DNA of 64,000 nucleotides from Tubiluchus corallicola (lineage: Eukaryota > Priapulida > Priapulimorpha > Priapulimorphida > Tubiluchidae): assembly GCA_030141605.1 (NCBI GenBank), contig JAQGDQ010000007.1:246001-310000 (forward strand), in the 5' to 3' direction. Within the stretch, counting starts at the first letter, position 1, and every line of letters starts with the position of its first letter. A program made the translations under genes and the position numbers. Positions 1 to 13,322 of this stretch are shown piece after piece. The notes below the pieces were generated by a model, which made no database searches, was not told where the DNA came from, and saw nothing but the letters and a program-made list of their open reading frames with translations.

Positions 1-604
1 GTAAGGCACTGAATATAGTGAATTTCTACAGGATTATCATTTGACAATCAGAAAATAATTTAAAATGTCTAATAAACTATAAACAGATCAAAGAATTAGC
101 ATTAATTGACGAATGCCCAAGGTGATTTTTTTTGTAATTTATTATCATAATCAAATGCTCAAAAATTACGGCAAAAAGAATGGCGTACAAGTACAGCATT
201 TTAGACAAGCAGAATGACATTAATCAAAAGAAATTGTTGCCCACATTTAAGCAAAGCAAAGAAATTTTCATTTATCTGAAAAGTAGTGTAATAATGATTA
301 GGTACCATAAATGGATAATTATATACTATTCCTAAATTTTAATCGCAGGGCTTAAAATTATATATAAATGAATTACATTGCTAACAGTGCTGCAGTAGTT
401 GCTACGTCTGATGAAATTTAGGTATTTCTCAAATCAAGCGTCATATATGGACATAGAAGGCATATACAAACATAGGTCACCTCACTTATTTTACGAAGTT
501 AGAAAGGAGAAAGATGTAGAGTGCCTAACTGCACTGAACCTAAATCATTAGCCTTTAGTTCTACTTTATATCTCAATCTATAGTTCATGAAACAGTAGGG
601 CGAA
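1..604. other. non-coding, nothing recognised
   Basis: AT-rich sequence with stops in all frames. I see no exon, RNA gene or repeat family here. Confidence 0.5.
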
Positions 605-1026
605 TATGCCACTAGCCGAAGTAGGACACTTCCGCTAACGTGCATATGCTAAATTTGCAAAAGAGGCATCATACATGGGCAGCCCATGGATCATGTCTGT
701 GAAGCGAGACAAAATAAAAAATGACATACCTTAAGCAAATGTTGAAATCTCCCAAAAAGTGGGTTTATTTTACTTCAAAAAGATTAATATCGAAGACAAA
801 TTTAATATTGGCCATTCTACTAGCTCAGAATAACATTTTTTTATTTTATCAGAAGTATAATGAATTGTTCAACATGTATTGACATTTTTAATTATTATTA
901 TTAAATAAACAAGGACAATGGACACTGCCAGTATGGTTAACAACTCAGTTTGTGACCTGTCCTACTTGGGCTAGCCCATGTATGCCAACTGTCCTACTTC
1001 GGCTATGTCCTACTCTGCTCCCAACA
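605..1026 (+). mobile_element. palindromic MITE, family 1, copy 1 (internally shortened)
   Basis: The left end carries CACTAGCCGAAGTAGGACAC and the right end its inverse (GTCCTACTTCGGCTA then GTCCTACT), giving terminal inverted repeats. The interior matches the copies at 54900-55655 and 62440-63368, including a shared AGATTAATATCGAAG block and a run of TTATTATTATTAAATAAACAAGGACAA. It is about 420 bp against roughly 750-930 bp for the others, so an internal part is missing. No coding capacity is seen; it is probably a non-autonomous DNA transposon. Confidence 0.75.
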
Positions 1027-3040
1027 AAACTTCAATTTAACATAAGAGTAAAGTAAAAGGACAATAGTAAAGACCGGGTCTACTTGTCAACTCTTTCACG
1101 ATAGGTAGGCTGTTTTTTGAAGACTTTTAAAAATGTAACAAAGTGAAGTAGTCTGTCCTTCACAGCAAGTGCAAAGCACCAAAATTTCTAACTACTGGTC
1201 ATTAAAGGTCAAAAAACAATATGATACAAATGTATGAGTGCAATAGTGAAATTTATTTTAATATAACCAAATTTAATAGATTGCCAAGTATCTTAACTAA
1301 TTTCTATTTAATACGTGTTTAAATTCCATGAATGCGTATGCATTAACAGGAAAAAAAGCAAGACACGAGATCAGATTACAGCAGCCTTGCAAACTTACAC
1401 TTGGTAATTCATGCGTAGCTACAGCGCGTTTCACGTTTATGACAAGCCCGACAAGCGCCAAGGCTACAAATACAAAACTCAAATTCAAACAAGTAACAAA
1501 TCACTTAAATTTGTACGCAAATCTCAAACAATTTAACTTTAAACATTATGCGTAATATATTAATGACTAACCATGGGTTTGTCAACCATTTTAATAATTG
1601 CACAACATCCGTAATTGAAAAACCACCTACTGATTAATCTGCTACCCAAGTACCCATTCTGAGTTTAACGCGTTATTTACATGATTAGTCACGCCACCTG
1701 CGGCTAAAAGTGGAGTAATACCGCTGCGCCATCTATTATCAGACAAAGTTTACACACAAATGGTTATTAGTTGATATGACTAATATCTAACGAAAGTTAT
1801 GCTGACAAGCCACTATCGCAGTAGTGCCTATAGTTTTTTCGCTAGATTACCTCTGTGTTTACCTGTCTTGAAGACGGAATGCCTGCCCAATGTCTACAAT
1901 AGACATAGCAGACATAACACAGTGTTATGATGATAGTCTATATTTGCTTAATATTCAAGTCAGGAATTAAATCACAAGTTGTGATCAAACAATTTCATTA
2001 ATTTACCTTTTTAATTAATCTATCAAGAGTAACTTAATAAAAGAATCACTCGAGCTTGAAATCAGTCACTAGATTTCAAGCTGCCCACTTCGCTAAGTGC
2101 TAAGGTCGCACTACGAGCAGTTATACATTAAAAATCTCATATATGTACAAATAGATCTGCACAGTAGGAAGTAAGTGAAATTTAGTGCCACGTCTGGTGC
2201 AAGAGCAAACACCCTGCTAATAAGAATTCCCATGAAATGCTTTACAGGACAGCTAAGATAAATCGTAGAACATTCAAGTCATCTGCCAGGTAAAAAAGAC
2301 ATGTTACTAATATAAATGAAATTAAAGAAAATGCATTTACATTTACCAAGTTGCATTCTTAATAATTTATTTCAACATAATCTACAGTAGGTTAACTATA
2401 ACATACTCTATTCCTCAAAAATAGTGTATACTATATAATATTGTATTTTCTCAACAACACCATATCAACAACTCCTTGCAACGTTGTCTGCTTATTTGTA
2501 AACAAAATTTGATCTGTCCCTTCAACAAATGCCGAAACCACAGCGATGTCAGCTTTTTCCACTAAATGTTACATTACAGCTCCACTAAATCTTAGAAAAT
2601 TCTAAAAAACCGGATTCAAAATAACTGTCATATTTGGTACGCATGCATATATTAGATATGGAAATGTATTTACTATAGTCATAAGTTTTTCATATCCACA
2701 TAACTTATTGCATAAAGCAATCAGTAATTACAATAAAATTTTGTGACCTTATCGCTCTTTAAAATGCATGAACAAGGAAAATTTAATAATACTCATCAAT
2801 TTTATATAACAAAAATATATTACCAGCACACTAGTTTACTAAGTTTGCAACAATCCATTTCTTCACTGTTTTATTGACATTATTAACACTTCTATTACTA
2901 ATAACCATTGGAAAATGCTTGAGCAAAATCCGCATAAACATTCTTGTAGAGTGCAATAACAACACCGCGAAAGTACAGCTTACAAACAGACAGAGCAATC
3001 AAAATGTACGAAACTGCTTTCAGTAATTCACCTGTAATTA
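1027..3040. other. intergenic / MMADHC 3' flank
   Basis: No convincing coding exon. A perfect 11-bp inverted repeat with an 8-nt loop lies at 2053-2082 (arms AGCTTGAAATC and GATTTCAAGCT). On the minus strand an AATAAA-type signal (TTTATT on plus) at about 2870 could serve the 3' end of MMADHC. Confidence 0.4.
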
Positions 3041-3065
3041 GAAAACAATAAATACTTTCATAATA

Positions 3066-6000
3066 CTACTTAGAGGTAGCAGCATTATAATCCTTGTGTA
3101 GCAGGCGCTGCATTATCGGAGAATCAATTGCTGCATTCGTGAATAGACAGCCAACAAATGTTCGGGAGCCCCACAGGTGATGGCGTATAACCTTACAACA
3201 ACCGAGGTCATCAATTTCAAAGCCAAAGTGACGATACCTCTCGTCTGTCTCAAACATGGTAGAGTTTGTGAACTGCCCCAAGTACTGTTAAAAAACAAAA
3301 CTGAATATCAAATAATTAGTCAGAAAAGAATTGCCACTGCACCAGGAAAGTTATATATGCATAATCCTTCTGTAACTTTAGTTATACTAATACGTTTAAC
3401 ACAAAACAATCAATACCAGTTGAATCAAAACTTGACAACGTGACAGTGCATAACCTGAAGTGGTATACTTACATGTTACATCTTGAACACGAAAAATTCT
3501 CTAGTTGCAAAACAAATTTTATAGGCAGAAAACTGATCGTAAAGTCTGACAGGCGCATGACAATGGGAAGTGACCATTACTCAGCAAGTTAGTCTATATA
3601 CCAAATTAAGTTGTAACCCAAGCTTCAAAAAAAATTCCAATTTGATTAGAAGAAATAAGGTTCCTTAATCTAGACTTCTGCTTCAAAGGTAAAAGGCTAC
3701 TTCAAAACAAATTCCTGGGTAAGTTAATAACATACAGTTAAACCTTGTTATACACCTGCAAAATGGCAAGAACAAAATGGATAGCTATATTAAACATTAT
3801 ACAGACAAATTAATATATATGTTCAATGAAGAAATACCACAAGCCATGCCAGTGACCTTGATATTATGCCGTCTGTACGAGGCTGTCATATGCTCCGCTG
3901 AGTCGCTTACACTGACCAGATGACCAGACGTCACCTGTCATGCAAAATAATGCATTATACCATGCTTTAATTGCTGTCAAGATATACTATACATCGAATA
4001 TTTACATTAATAAAGAATTGATAGCTGTGATATTATTGTCAATAGCAACTGACAAGAAAACATGTGGTTCTTTTTTCACCCACAAGAAATGTGATATTTG
4101 TTTGTTTTCTAAGAATCATCCAAGCAAATCCCAGCAAGAAATTTGTAGTTATCACTTAACCTTTTTTTGCATAAACATGATTAGTGGAGCAGTGGGCCTA
4201 CAGCCTATTACAATAACAGTTACATGTATATATAGTTGATACGTTTACTATGTCTATATAAACAAAATGTTTTTGATAAAGATGATTGATTTTGAGTGAG
4301 TCATTATTTCACAAATGATTAATTTAATAATTTTCTTTTAATGCATTAAGGTACAACTCCATGTGTATGTAACACGTGATCCATAATGCGTATACAACAG
4401 TTTGTATTCAAACATGTTGAAGTGTTTCACTGTATACGTAAAGCGTAATCCGTAACGTGTGATCCATATTCATTCGAACGTGATCACTACCGTCCAAATA
4501 CACATCACGCAGCAATAAGCAGACAGGAAACTGCCATTGCCTAGGTGATTAAATCTAGTTTTCAAGTTTCTGGTGACCATTTCCACTGTTTAGATTGCTG
4601 AAAATTCTAGTTACGTGAGTTTTGGTCGCCTTAGGACCTACAAACAATAATGTTTTTTTCTATTTGAGTTTTGAGAGGTGAAAGAAGCTTATAGTTATGT
4701 GTTGTGCATCTGACTGCAGCTTTTTCACTAGATTGTTCTCTTCCCTGCAAAATGTTAGTACAGTAATAAGCTAATGCCACAGCTGTAATTATCACGCTTA
4801 AATTTCAACAAAGACATGGTTTGATTAGGTTTCACAAATTAATGCTTGCAATTTTCATGAATAGCGGCCAAAAATGGTGGAAAGAGCAAGGTGAGCTTTG
4901 TTAATATGCATAATATTTACGGACACATGGAAACAGTCAATACGCATCACTCATTATGCATTCCTAGCTGATTACGTGCATATGGAGTGGTAGCTTTAGA
5001 CGACTCTAACCTGTGTAAACTCGTCGGACTGTTCTGTGATTTGGCTATAGCAACGTTTAACACACCTAGTTTTAATGCCAGTTTTTTCCCATCCAAAAGT
5101 GGGTGATATAAAGAGGTTTAACTGTAGTTTCGTATTTATAAAGCAGTGGAAGACTAGAAGCTTCAGTGACTTACAGGTCTGCCAGATGACGGATCAATAA
5201 AGTCAGCCCAGTAACCTTCTTCCGAAAGACCTGTGCAAATATCCTGAGCACCTTGAACAAACTGCAAATAAAACAAATGTAAATATGCATAACAAGCAAA
5301 TACAAGAGATACAAACAGATGCAATAATGTTTAAAAATTTAGAATTAAAGATTAATGGAGAATCTAACATTTCTACATTTTTACAAAGATTACAAAAGCT
5401 TCAAAATGTTAATTAATGCAGAATTATAGGAACTATTCAATTTTAATATACATCATCTTTATACGCACGAGTTCGGAATTACAAGACAAAAATAAAAAAA
5501 TTAAAAACAGACTTTAATTAGAGAATTAAAAATAAAAACCAGATACTTGGCAATCTCTGTCAGTTTATCATATTTTTGCAAGCAAGGAATTCTGATTCAA
5601 AACTAGTTCAATCAAAAATGCAAAAGTGACACTTAGCCCTAAATATTGTGTGACAAAAATAAAAAGGCGTCAAGCACTTATGTGATAGTGACAGGTAAAG
5701 TTATTCAAACCATTCCAATTTTATCAGAAAAATGCAAAGTTCAGATACATTAAATGTCCCCTCCCCCAACTCCAGCTCTTTCTGAAAGACAGTGAAGTCA
5801 GATGAGTTTTCTTTCTTTACTTCCTACAACAAGTGTCCCACCCTGTCCACCACCATTAGTACTTACCACCAGCTATACTTACAGTAGCGAGCATCTCCTC
5901 CCTCTCAACTTCCACCGCTGGGTTCCACTTCGTCATGTCGTTCTCCGTTTTCTGGCTGATTGTTATAACAGTGAGCATGCCATGACATATGTCTATATTG

Positions 6001-8138
6001 GGAAATAACGACTGAAAATCTAGACAAAAACAAGTAATTACTGCAATGGGGAACGGAATCTACATGTGATGTACGAGCTCACTATTCCAATGCATCAAAA
6101 TCAAAATTGCAAACTTAAATCAATTGAGATAGCCATTATTACATCATTATTACAATAAAATTGTAAATATCTTTTTCAAAATGTGACATAGCTAAGTTGG
6201 GCTGAATAATTGTCGAAAAAATACTTATCGCTAATTGTAAATAATTTATTTATCTAAATCACAAAGAGCAATGAAAACTAGCAGTACCAACACGGTGAAA
6301 TTATGAAACAGTGATGTAATACGAAACTACATATTCTAGAACTTGACTGATTTGTTGTCAGAATTACGTATAAGATATTCAGCACATTAAAACATGCAGA
6401 GTGAAACATAAATTATGATTAAAAACCTATACCTTTTCTTAACATCTGTGGGCAGTCATGAGCGGCACACTCAAGATTTTCCTGGGCACTAGGCTCCTCT
6501 GGCAAGAATCCATCATCAGGACAATACTGGAAACATTACAAATTGGTTATATTCCAGGGCAAAAATCTTCACTGTCCACAAACTCTGTACAATGCAGAGA
6601 CCCTACTCTGTTGCAATGCAAATGATTAATACAACTGTTGCACAAAGAAACATCATTATCACCATCAAATTTCAAGATTACATTGTGAAAATACTTTACT
6701 GTTATACAATGCTATATATTTAATATATATCTCGTATTGAAAAACTTTTGCTCTTAATTTATGCTTGAAAATAAAGACAAATGTTTGTTTCAAAACCTGT
6801 ATTGTTTATAAATATTTTATTTGCTCGTACGTGTGAAAAAACAACTCACCTTTGTAAGTTCCAGTTGATATTTCGAACCAACATTTCCCGGCAAAGGAAA
6901 AGATTTATCCTTTGGACCAAAGGGACCGAGAGATTTGTCTGGCCACTTTGTTACTTGCGCTAAGAAACAGAAACAATGTATGAAAAAAACTTGAAAAACT
7001 GGTAAAAACTGCACAAGTGAACTCAACAACTGTTATAATTTAGTGAAATAAAGATTTCCTGCTTATCTTGTTACACAGATACTAGTCTACAATCTTAGTA
7101 GAAGACTCCATGTACTTTATGTAACTCATAAATTACAAATCATGGTGATGATAAATAGCAGCTGGTGCAAGAGCCCTTTTTTGAAATATAAGCTACTTGC
7201 TATTGTCATTGTGAAAGCACATCATCGCACTGCTTTTAAACAGTTTGACATATCCACTCCAAAAATCTTCATTGTATGGGAAAACTAAAAGAAGTTGGTG
7301 ACATTGTGCTACCTGGCTTTACAAACTTTTGATTTTATCTTATACTTCTGAATGGCCTTTGATTTTTTTAGGTCCATTTTCAGAAGGAATAAAATTTATA
7401 CAGATTATTTTCACAGGCAAATATCAACAAAAAACCACTGGCATAAGAAAATACAAATATTGAATAACAAACCTCACATTAAAAACAAGGGAAAAGAAAG
7501 GGCATAATGCTTCGAACTACTTCTATAGTTTTTCTTCAGGCAAGAATAAAAAACAAAAAGAGAAAGAACTGTAACCATATACTAAAGCTAGTATGGAATT
7601 TTTTTATTTATAATATTCAAATAGAAAGGTTATCACACTGGTAACGGTACAAGCCCATAGAAAAAATATAGTTTTTCTATGTGAATGTATCCTTTTCAGT
7701 GTAATATCCTTGTCATGTTAATGAAATAAACAAGGAATCTCCAAAAAATAGTTCACTAATTCTAATAATTGCTTATTTTTGCTCTTTTTTGTCTTTTTAC
7801 ATTCACCTAAAGGAGAAATACGGAAGTAGTTCGAAATGTTGCGCCCTTTCTTTTTCCATCAATTATGGGATTTTTATTCATTGTTACTCTTCTTGTCTGA
7901 ACAACAAACATACTTTGCACCCTGCGACACCCCCGTGAAAAATCTTTAATTAAATTAAACTTTCAACATCAGTATCAAGGACAATCTTACACAATTAACA
8001 CATCTTACATGTAGCTTCAGTGACATAGAAATACGTTCCGCGTGAATGTTCATCATGCGTTGCATATCCTCTCATAGCAGTAGCAGCAACATTCAGACTT
8101 GGCATGTAGCGCACCAGCCGTGTTGGACAGCTCATCAT
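3066..8138 (-). CDS. MMADHC: MMADHC, cobalamin trafficking protein CblD, complete CDS
   Basis: Six coding exons on the minus strand: 8138-8009, 6959-6850, 6526-6433, 6019-5883, 5261-5175 and 3284-3066, all with GT-AG borders and consistent phases, joining to 258 residues (human protein about 296). MMADHC partners MMACHC and directs vitamin B12 to cytosolic methionine synthase or mitochondrial methylmalonyl-CoA mutase. Family signatures seen: PFGP near residue 56, a segment ending CPQMLRKD near residue 112, [13 protein letters not shown] near 174-186, FETDERYRH at 197-205 and [11 protein letters not shown] at 212-222. The latter contains the conserved Cys pair (C215, C216), one of which contacts cobalamin in the human complex. 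The N-terminus begins Met-Met and is rich in Arg, Ala and Thr without acidic residues for about 27 residues, as expected of a mitochondrial targeting peptide. An acceptor AG lies one base before the ATG (exon starts at 8139), so a non-coding 5' exon or trans-splice leader lies upstream; I did not find it. Confidence 0.95.
4350..4995. mobile_element. inverted-repeat element, family C, copy 1
   Basis: Lies in the last intron of MMADHC. Ends are imperfect inverted repeats (ACTCCATGTGTATGTAACACG at left, ATTACGTGCATATGGAGT at right). Several internal blocks recur in the copy at 35534-36323, for example TTCATTCGAA, CAGCAATA(A/C)GCAGAC and GCTAATGCCAC/GCTATTGCCAC. No ORF; a short non-autonomous DNA element is the likely identity. 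Confidence 0.6.
7490..7857. mobile_element. MITE with long terminal inverted repeats, family E
   Basis: About 368 bp in the first coding intron of MMADHC. The ends pair as roughly 35-bp imperfect inverted repeats: GAAAGGGCATAATGCTTCGA on the left against the inverse of TTCGAAATGTTGCGCCCTTT on the right, continuing outward as GGGAAAA / TTTTTCC. No coding potential. Only one copy is seen in the window. Confidence 0.7.
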
Positions 8139-11100
8139 TCTACAGAAAATGCAAAATATGATGTAATACACATTTATACCAAGTGGCTAATAATCTCAGT
8201 ATCAACAGTATGTAAATATTGATCCTGAATTTCACTTCACACTTACGACTCCTGAGCTGTGTGCTGGTATAATTTAATACAAAGTATAAAAGTTACAGAA
8301 CTGCCACAGTATGAATGAAAAGCCAAGAAATTTTGCTGTCATTACTTGTTTTGAAAAAAGGCAAAAGAACATGATCGCTTGCTTGCTTTTAACAACTCCA
8401 GTATTACAAATAAACCTGTTTGTATTTTGACCTCAGTGCCTTTCCTTGCAGTTGACATACATATTATTGCTTGCTAGAATATTCAAGTTTAATACAATAT
8501 GTATATAGGTGGCTTTTGCTTGTCAATGTAAGATAGTCAATATCAAATATAACCAAGTCTATATCTTTTATACAGGTCCTTTGCCTTCTTCTAAAAATAT
8601 AACTAACGATAGGATCATTGGAACATTTTCTACTTCTGAGTTCACTTCGTAGCAGCATTGTCACTTTATATTTTCGACACTCTACTATGCTAACGCAACG
8701 TTTAACATATAGTGAGTTCCGGAAGACAAATAAATCTGGCAATTACATGTTTGCCTGGTGCTAACTAATGAGTTAGAGATGGGTGTCTACAAGACAAAGT
8801 GTTATTGACCAAGTAAAGCCGACTCTTACACAGATACAACATTTTTTTAGAAAAAGTGCGACAAATTCAAATATATTGAATTCTTAGGCACCACTAAATC
8901 ATTCTACATTTTTAATCACGCTCTGTGCGGACCTGCAAAAGTACGCAAGCTCAATATTCAATACAGGAATTGCCTATAAACTAAAGAACATTACTTGTTA
9001 CTTATGATTTTTAACTATAGCATACCTAGTGTTAAAATGGTAGCCAAAAGCCACTAAACTAGTGTTTTTCAGGTTACTTTTCAAACAAATCTAAGACTAT
9101 TGCAGATTACGATTCAGCAAGTTTACAGATTCGCAATGTCAAACTTGAGTTCGCTTGAAAGTAAATATTTTAAGTGTGGAGCAAGTACCACACTTAACTG
9201 ACCCTATAAAATTTGGCTTATATTTTTTGCTGTTTCCAGGCATATTAACCAAAGTTAATACGGCTTGAATAATAACAAAAAATTAATTCTGATTCTGTGA
9301 AATAAGATACAGCTTTATCTGCGGATACTCAGGGACCTCTCTACTGTGTGCAGTAGCACTTTTGATACAAAAGCTTTTCTCTTTTGTCCCGGCAATGATG
9401 CAAATGATACACAAAAATCACAACTCAATATATAGCAATAGCATCAGAGATGGGTAAGCTTTCTTCTTATTTTTGTCTGCTAATAGACAGGGCACGCAAA
9501 AAGTCTGCACAATCCGTGGATCTTACACAATAGCTGGGTCAGCAACTCAGCACGCTCCGCTACAAGAGAAAATCAGTCATTTCTATAATAGAGAATTAAA
9601 TGAAAGCTAGGGCAACAGATATTTTGAACTTCAATTTTACATCTGTTTAACTAACAGCAACAGTTTTATAATTACTATGTACTTACTTTGTAGTGAAATG
9701 CTGTAGTAAAAATAATTTATTTTTATGATGTGCACTTTTTTTATCATGTGTGTGTTGTAATTTTACATTTTTTTTTACAATAAAATGAATTATGAGATGC
9801 CAATTTAATTCGATTAGGTCTGTAATTAGTGTAAGTTTGCAGTACTACAAGAAAATCTTCCGGACCCAAAGGAAAACTAGCAAGATACTTGGGCTAGCAG
9901 AGCCGAAGTAATGCAACCACTTCGAAAGTACTTGTTCCACCACATCTTGAATACGTCTGTCATCTCTAACGCAAATCTAACTCTAACTAGTCTAACTGAG
10001 TAACTAGTGTCAAGATAACGCCAGCGATGTAAGTAACCACTGAATAATAATGTAAGCGAATGCCATCGAAGGATGCTCAAAAAATTTCAATTACATTCTT
10101 TTCTTGATCTCCTTTTTTCTATCTGAAATAGACGTTTACCTTAATAATAAGAAATTATAAAATTATTCTGAGGGGTCCAACCTTCAACCACTTCGATCCA
10201 GTAAACATCGTCTGCGAAATGCGAATTTGCGAAATGGGCAAACTTGTAATCTGCGCATCCTGACTGTTATCTATGGTTTCGTTGTCTTGGTGGTCTGCTC
10301 TATGTCCACTCCGTTAAAGTAACAGGCACTATTAACTTTTTAAAATAATTTTATTAGGGAAAATCACATTTCTCGCACATACTCTCCTAGACATTTTTAC
10401 CAGGCAACTTTCCAAATTTCGCCTTTTTTAACGTTGAATTTTTGACCCAAATCTAATAATTTTTAGTGAATCACATTTAAAGATTAAATCATAAAATGAT
10501 TTTATATTTCATGCTCCATATTAATTAGTGCAATCGAAGAAATACTGTAGTAACGTGGTCACGTAATTTAACTGGTATGCTGGGCATTTGCCAAGCTGGA
10601 CATTTAATGTGGGTCAAATCTCTGAAAGGTTATGATAAAGATGATGATGACAACTAATGCCGGCAATGGGCGTTACCATTGGCCGGCAACCAAAGGAACG
10701 CACAGTAGTTATTAAAACAGCAGATTCGTGCCTCTATCCGAAAATTTATTTCCAGTGATCTTTGCCTTCTTTACCGGAAATGAATGGATTCCAAATTTTG
10801 CCTAGACGTATCGAGACTTTGCTAGGTTTCATAATTATAACTTCAACATTTAATTTGACATTACTTTGGCCATAGGTGCACATACAGACAGACAGATGTT
10901 ACTAAGTGCACTATCCAATTGCTATGGTACTCTCCTCAACATGGGCAATACTGATAATAAAGATGGGGCTGTAAAAGATGGTTAATTTAATGTTAGGAAA
11001 GCAGAGTTGCACTATTTGATATAATGATATAATTAATCTGTCCCACTTTAGATAAATCCTCTGTGTTTAGACTAGGTTCGGTTTGGGAGATCCTGTTGCC

Positions 11101-11267
11101 GATCTTTTTAGCTGGTAAATTGAGCAACTGCGAATATGTGCAATACAGCATTGAACTGAAGGGACCAAACAACTCGTGTTGCAAAATTTATCCAGAACCG
11201 TGCAAAATGTCAGGATGGACGGAGTAATTAAAGTTAAACCTGACAGTAAACCTAGCGAATCTCCCGC

Positions 11268-11440
11268 ACCAGTTTACAGTGCACATGCAGATGTCCCTGT
11301 CTGTGGTGCTACTAAACCACGGAACCATTACCTGCAGGCAACAGTATACCTGGCATTTACTGCCTGCAAATATTAATGACCATATAATGGATCGAACCAT
11401 TATAATGTACAGGTGGGGAAGCGAAAATAAATGATACTTT
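11268..11440 (+). repeat. direct repeat arm 1
   Basis: Shares an ordered set of blocks with 12278-12450: GTTTACAG, ACCACGGA(A/G)CCATTA, a GGCATTTACTGCC / GGTATTCAGTGCC block, and AATGGATCGAACCATTA / AATAGATCGAACCATTA, then GAAAATAA. Offset is about 1.0 kb. These could be degenerate long terminal repeats or two copies of one short element. Confidence 0.5.
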
Positions 11441-12277
11441 TAATGCCTACTAAAAGAAAATTACTTTGAAAATTACAAAAGTGCATAGTACCTAATGAAA
11501 AATTTAATTATAGAGTATTTAAGACTTACAGGAGACTTTTGTTCAGGGCAGGTTCATCGTTGTCGATAACCATGACAGAGCTGTGGCTACAAGGGTGGCT
11601 ACATGAAAATTCATTCGAGCTTCTGCATCCTCATGACGAACATAATTTGCATAGGCAATTTCATGTATGCATATACTGCATATGGATTACAACCAAAAAG
11701 CTGGGATATAACCACAGTGGTACCAAACTTTTCGGATAACACTGTAGGCAAACTGTGAGTCGTCCACAGCCATTAGGTTCCATCAGAAGTGATACTCTGT
11801 GGGCCGTAAGATGAGCTTGTTGCCCATCATTGTTAACTGGCATCAAAATGTAATGTCAAATGGCTGCCCCTCGCCAAGCTGTCTAAAAACATGATGAGGT
11901 GCTTAGTGTCAACACACTGGCTTTGCTCTAATTCCGAAAAAGGGTGTCAGAATCGTGTGCTACATCCCGCGAAAAACTGCTGAAGAAAGCGAAAATCTAT
12001 TGAATGCCAAAACACGGAGAACCACCCGCATTATCCCACTTGAGCTCTGATTTCGAAACATCAGAAGCATGTTGTGTACCACTTGTGAGTGTTACTGGAG
12101 GCAGTGAGAATCTGTGGATCATCAACATCATTACAGTGAGCTGATGGATGGCGCCTAAGTAGTATTCGGCCGAAAAGTGCTGCTGCATTGTGCCATCCAA
12201 AAAAAAAACGTGCAAAAATGCCGAAATCCAATGACTAACAACTAAACCTGCCAACAAACTTGTCCAGCATCTTCCAG

Positions 12278-12450
12278 ACTGGTTTACAGGGCTGGTGCTG
12301 AGACAATGTATACACCTGTCTGCGCTTCTGAACCACGGAGCCATTAGCTGTGTAGCTGTGAGCAATATTATATCTGGTATTCAGTGCCCGCACGTAATAG
12401 ATCGAACCATTAATTACAAAGTAGAGGGTAACTGAAAATAAGTGTCACTT
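12278..12450 (+). repeat. direct repeat arm 2
   Basis: Diverged copy of 11268-11440 in the same orientation. The longest obvious match is AGATCGAACCATTA. The roughly 840 bp between the arms shows no recognisable protein domain. Confidence 0.5.
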
Positions 12451-13322
12451 CGCCAACAGGGCAATATTTTTATAATTAACTAATTAATTATCTTCAAGTC
12501 ATTCCTGGCTTTAAATAAATCAGAAAAATTAATCTAACTAAGGCTTATAATTAATATATTAGAAATGCTGGATTGATAATGAGCCGTTAATACTGAGTAA
12601 CACCTGCTATGATCATAATAGACTAAAACAATGTTATATAATCTAAATCCGAAACTATGTTTCATGTGAACAAGTCACATATGGTGCTGTTTGTTATTCG
12701 TTTTACGTACCAGTACTCATAAGTTACAGCAACAGCAGAAAACAATGATATTTTTGTTGTTGAAATTGTTACTAAATCTTTGTGATTTGGTGTTGCTGTT
12801 GTTATTGTTGGTATATATATATATTGTCATCGGAGTGCGAATCACAATTCACATCTCATAACTAACTCTGTAGATGGAAAGACGTTTATTATGAATCAGA
12901 CTATTATCGTATATTGCGTTTGTTATTATAAGCTCGTATTATGAATGTCTCTTTTATGAAACAACCTAAATTGATCCACATATTATTAATTTGCGAATTA
13001 GTGCCGTTTACTTAGGTCATTTCTGAAAAACAACACTGTTCTAAAAATACTGTGAAAAATTATACGTTTGCCGTTATCATACCAGGCCACATGCAGAGGT
13101 GCCGTAGCTGTCATTTGTATGTAAGCAACAAAAATGACCATGATGTAAACTCCGAAGTTTAAGTCGGATACTGCGTATAATCATAACATGCGCGCAACTT
13201 GTAAACATAAACAATGGCGGAGAACAATGCAAGCGAAAATGTTATTTCTTAATATTGCTGTGGTCAAGTTCTTAAACTTTAACCATTTGTTGCTGGTGTC
13301 ATCGCCAAAAGCGAAAATTAAA

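Larger units (their letters stand above)
8140..13187. other. intergenic between MMADHC and the first 5'-nucleotidase-like gene
   Basis: The two genes are divergently transcribed, so promoters of both should lie here. I recognise no exon. The only organised feature is a pair of related direct repeats at 11268-11440 and 12278-12450. ORFs within it look random. A (TA)n run is near 12810. Confidence 0.45.

Noticed and set aside
1-5. GTAAG at the first base as a splice donor of an exon left of the window
   Set aside because: No exon sequence is visible to support it; the match is too short.
11997-12365. 122-residue minus-strand ORF
   Set aside because: No recognisable motif, overlaps the direct-repeat arm, and no matching splice context.
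13188-13322. Longer N-terminus of protein A starting at 13188
   Set aside because: In frame with exon 1, but it places about 45 residues, including basic ones, before the hydrophobic segment. The start at 13323 gives a cleaner signal peptide and a position matching paralogue B.
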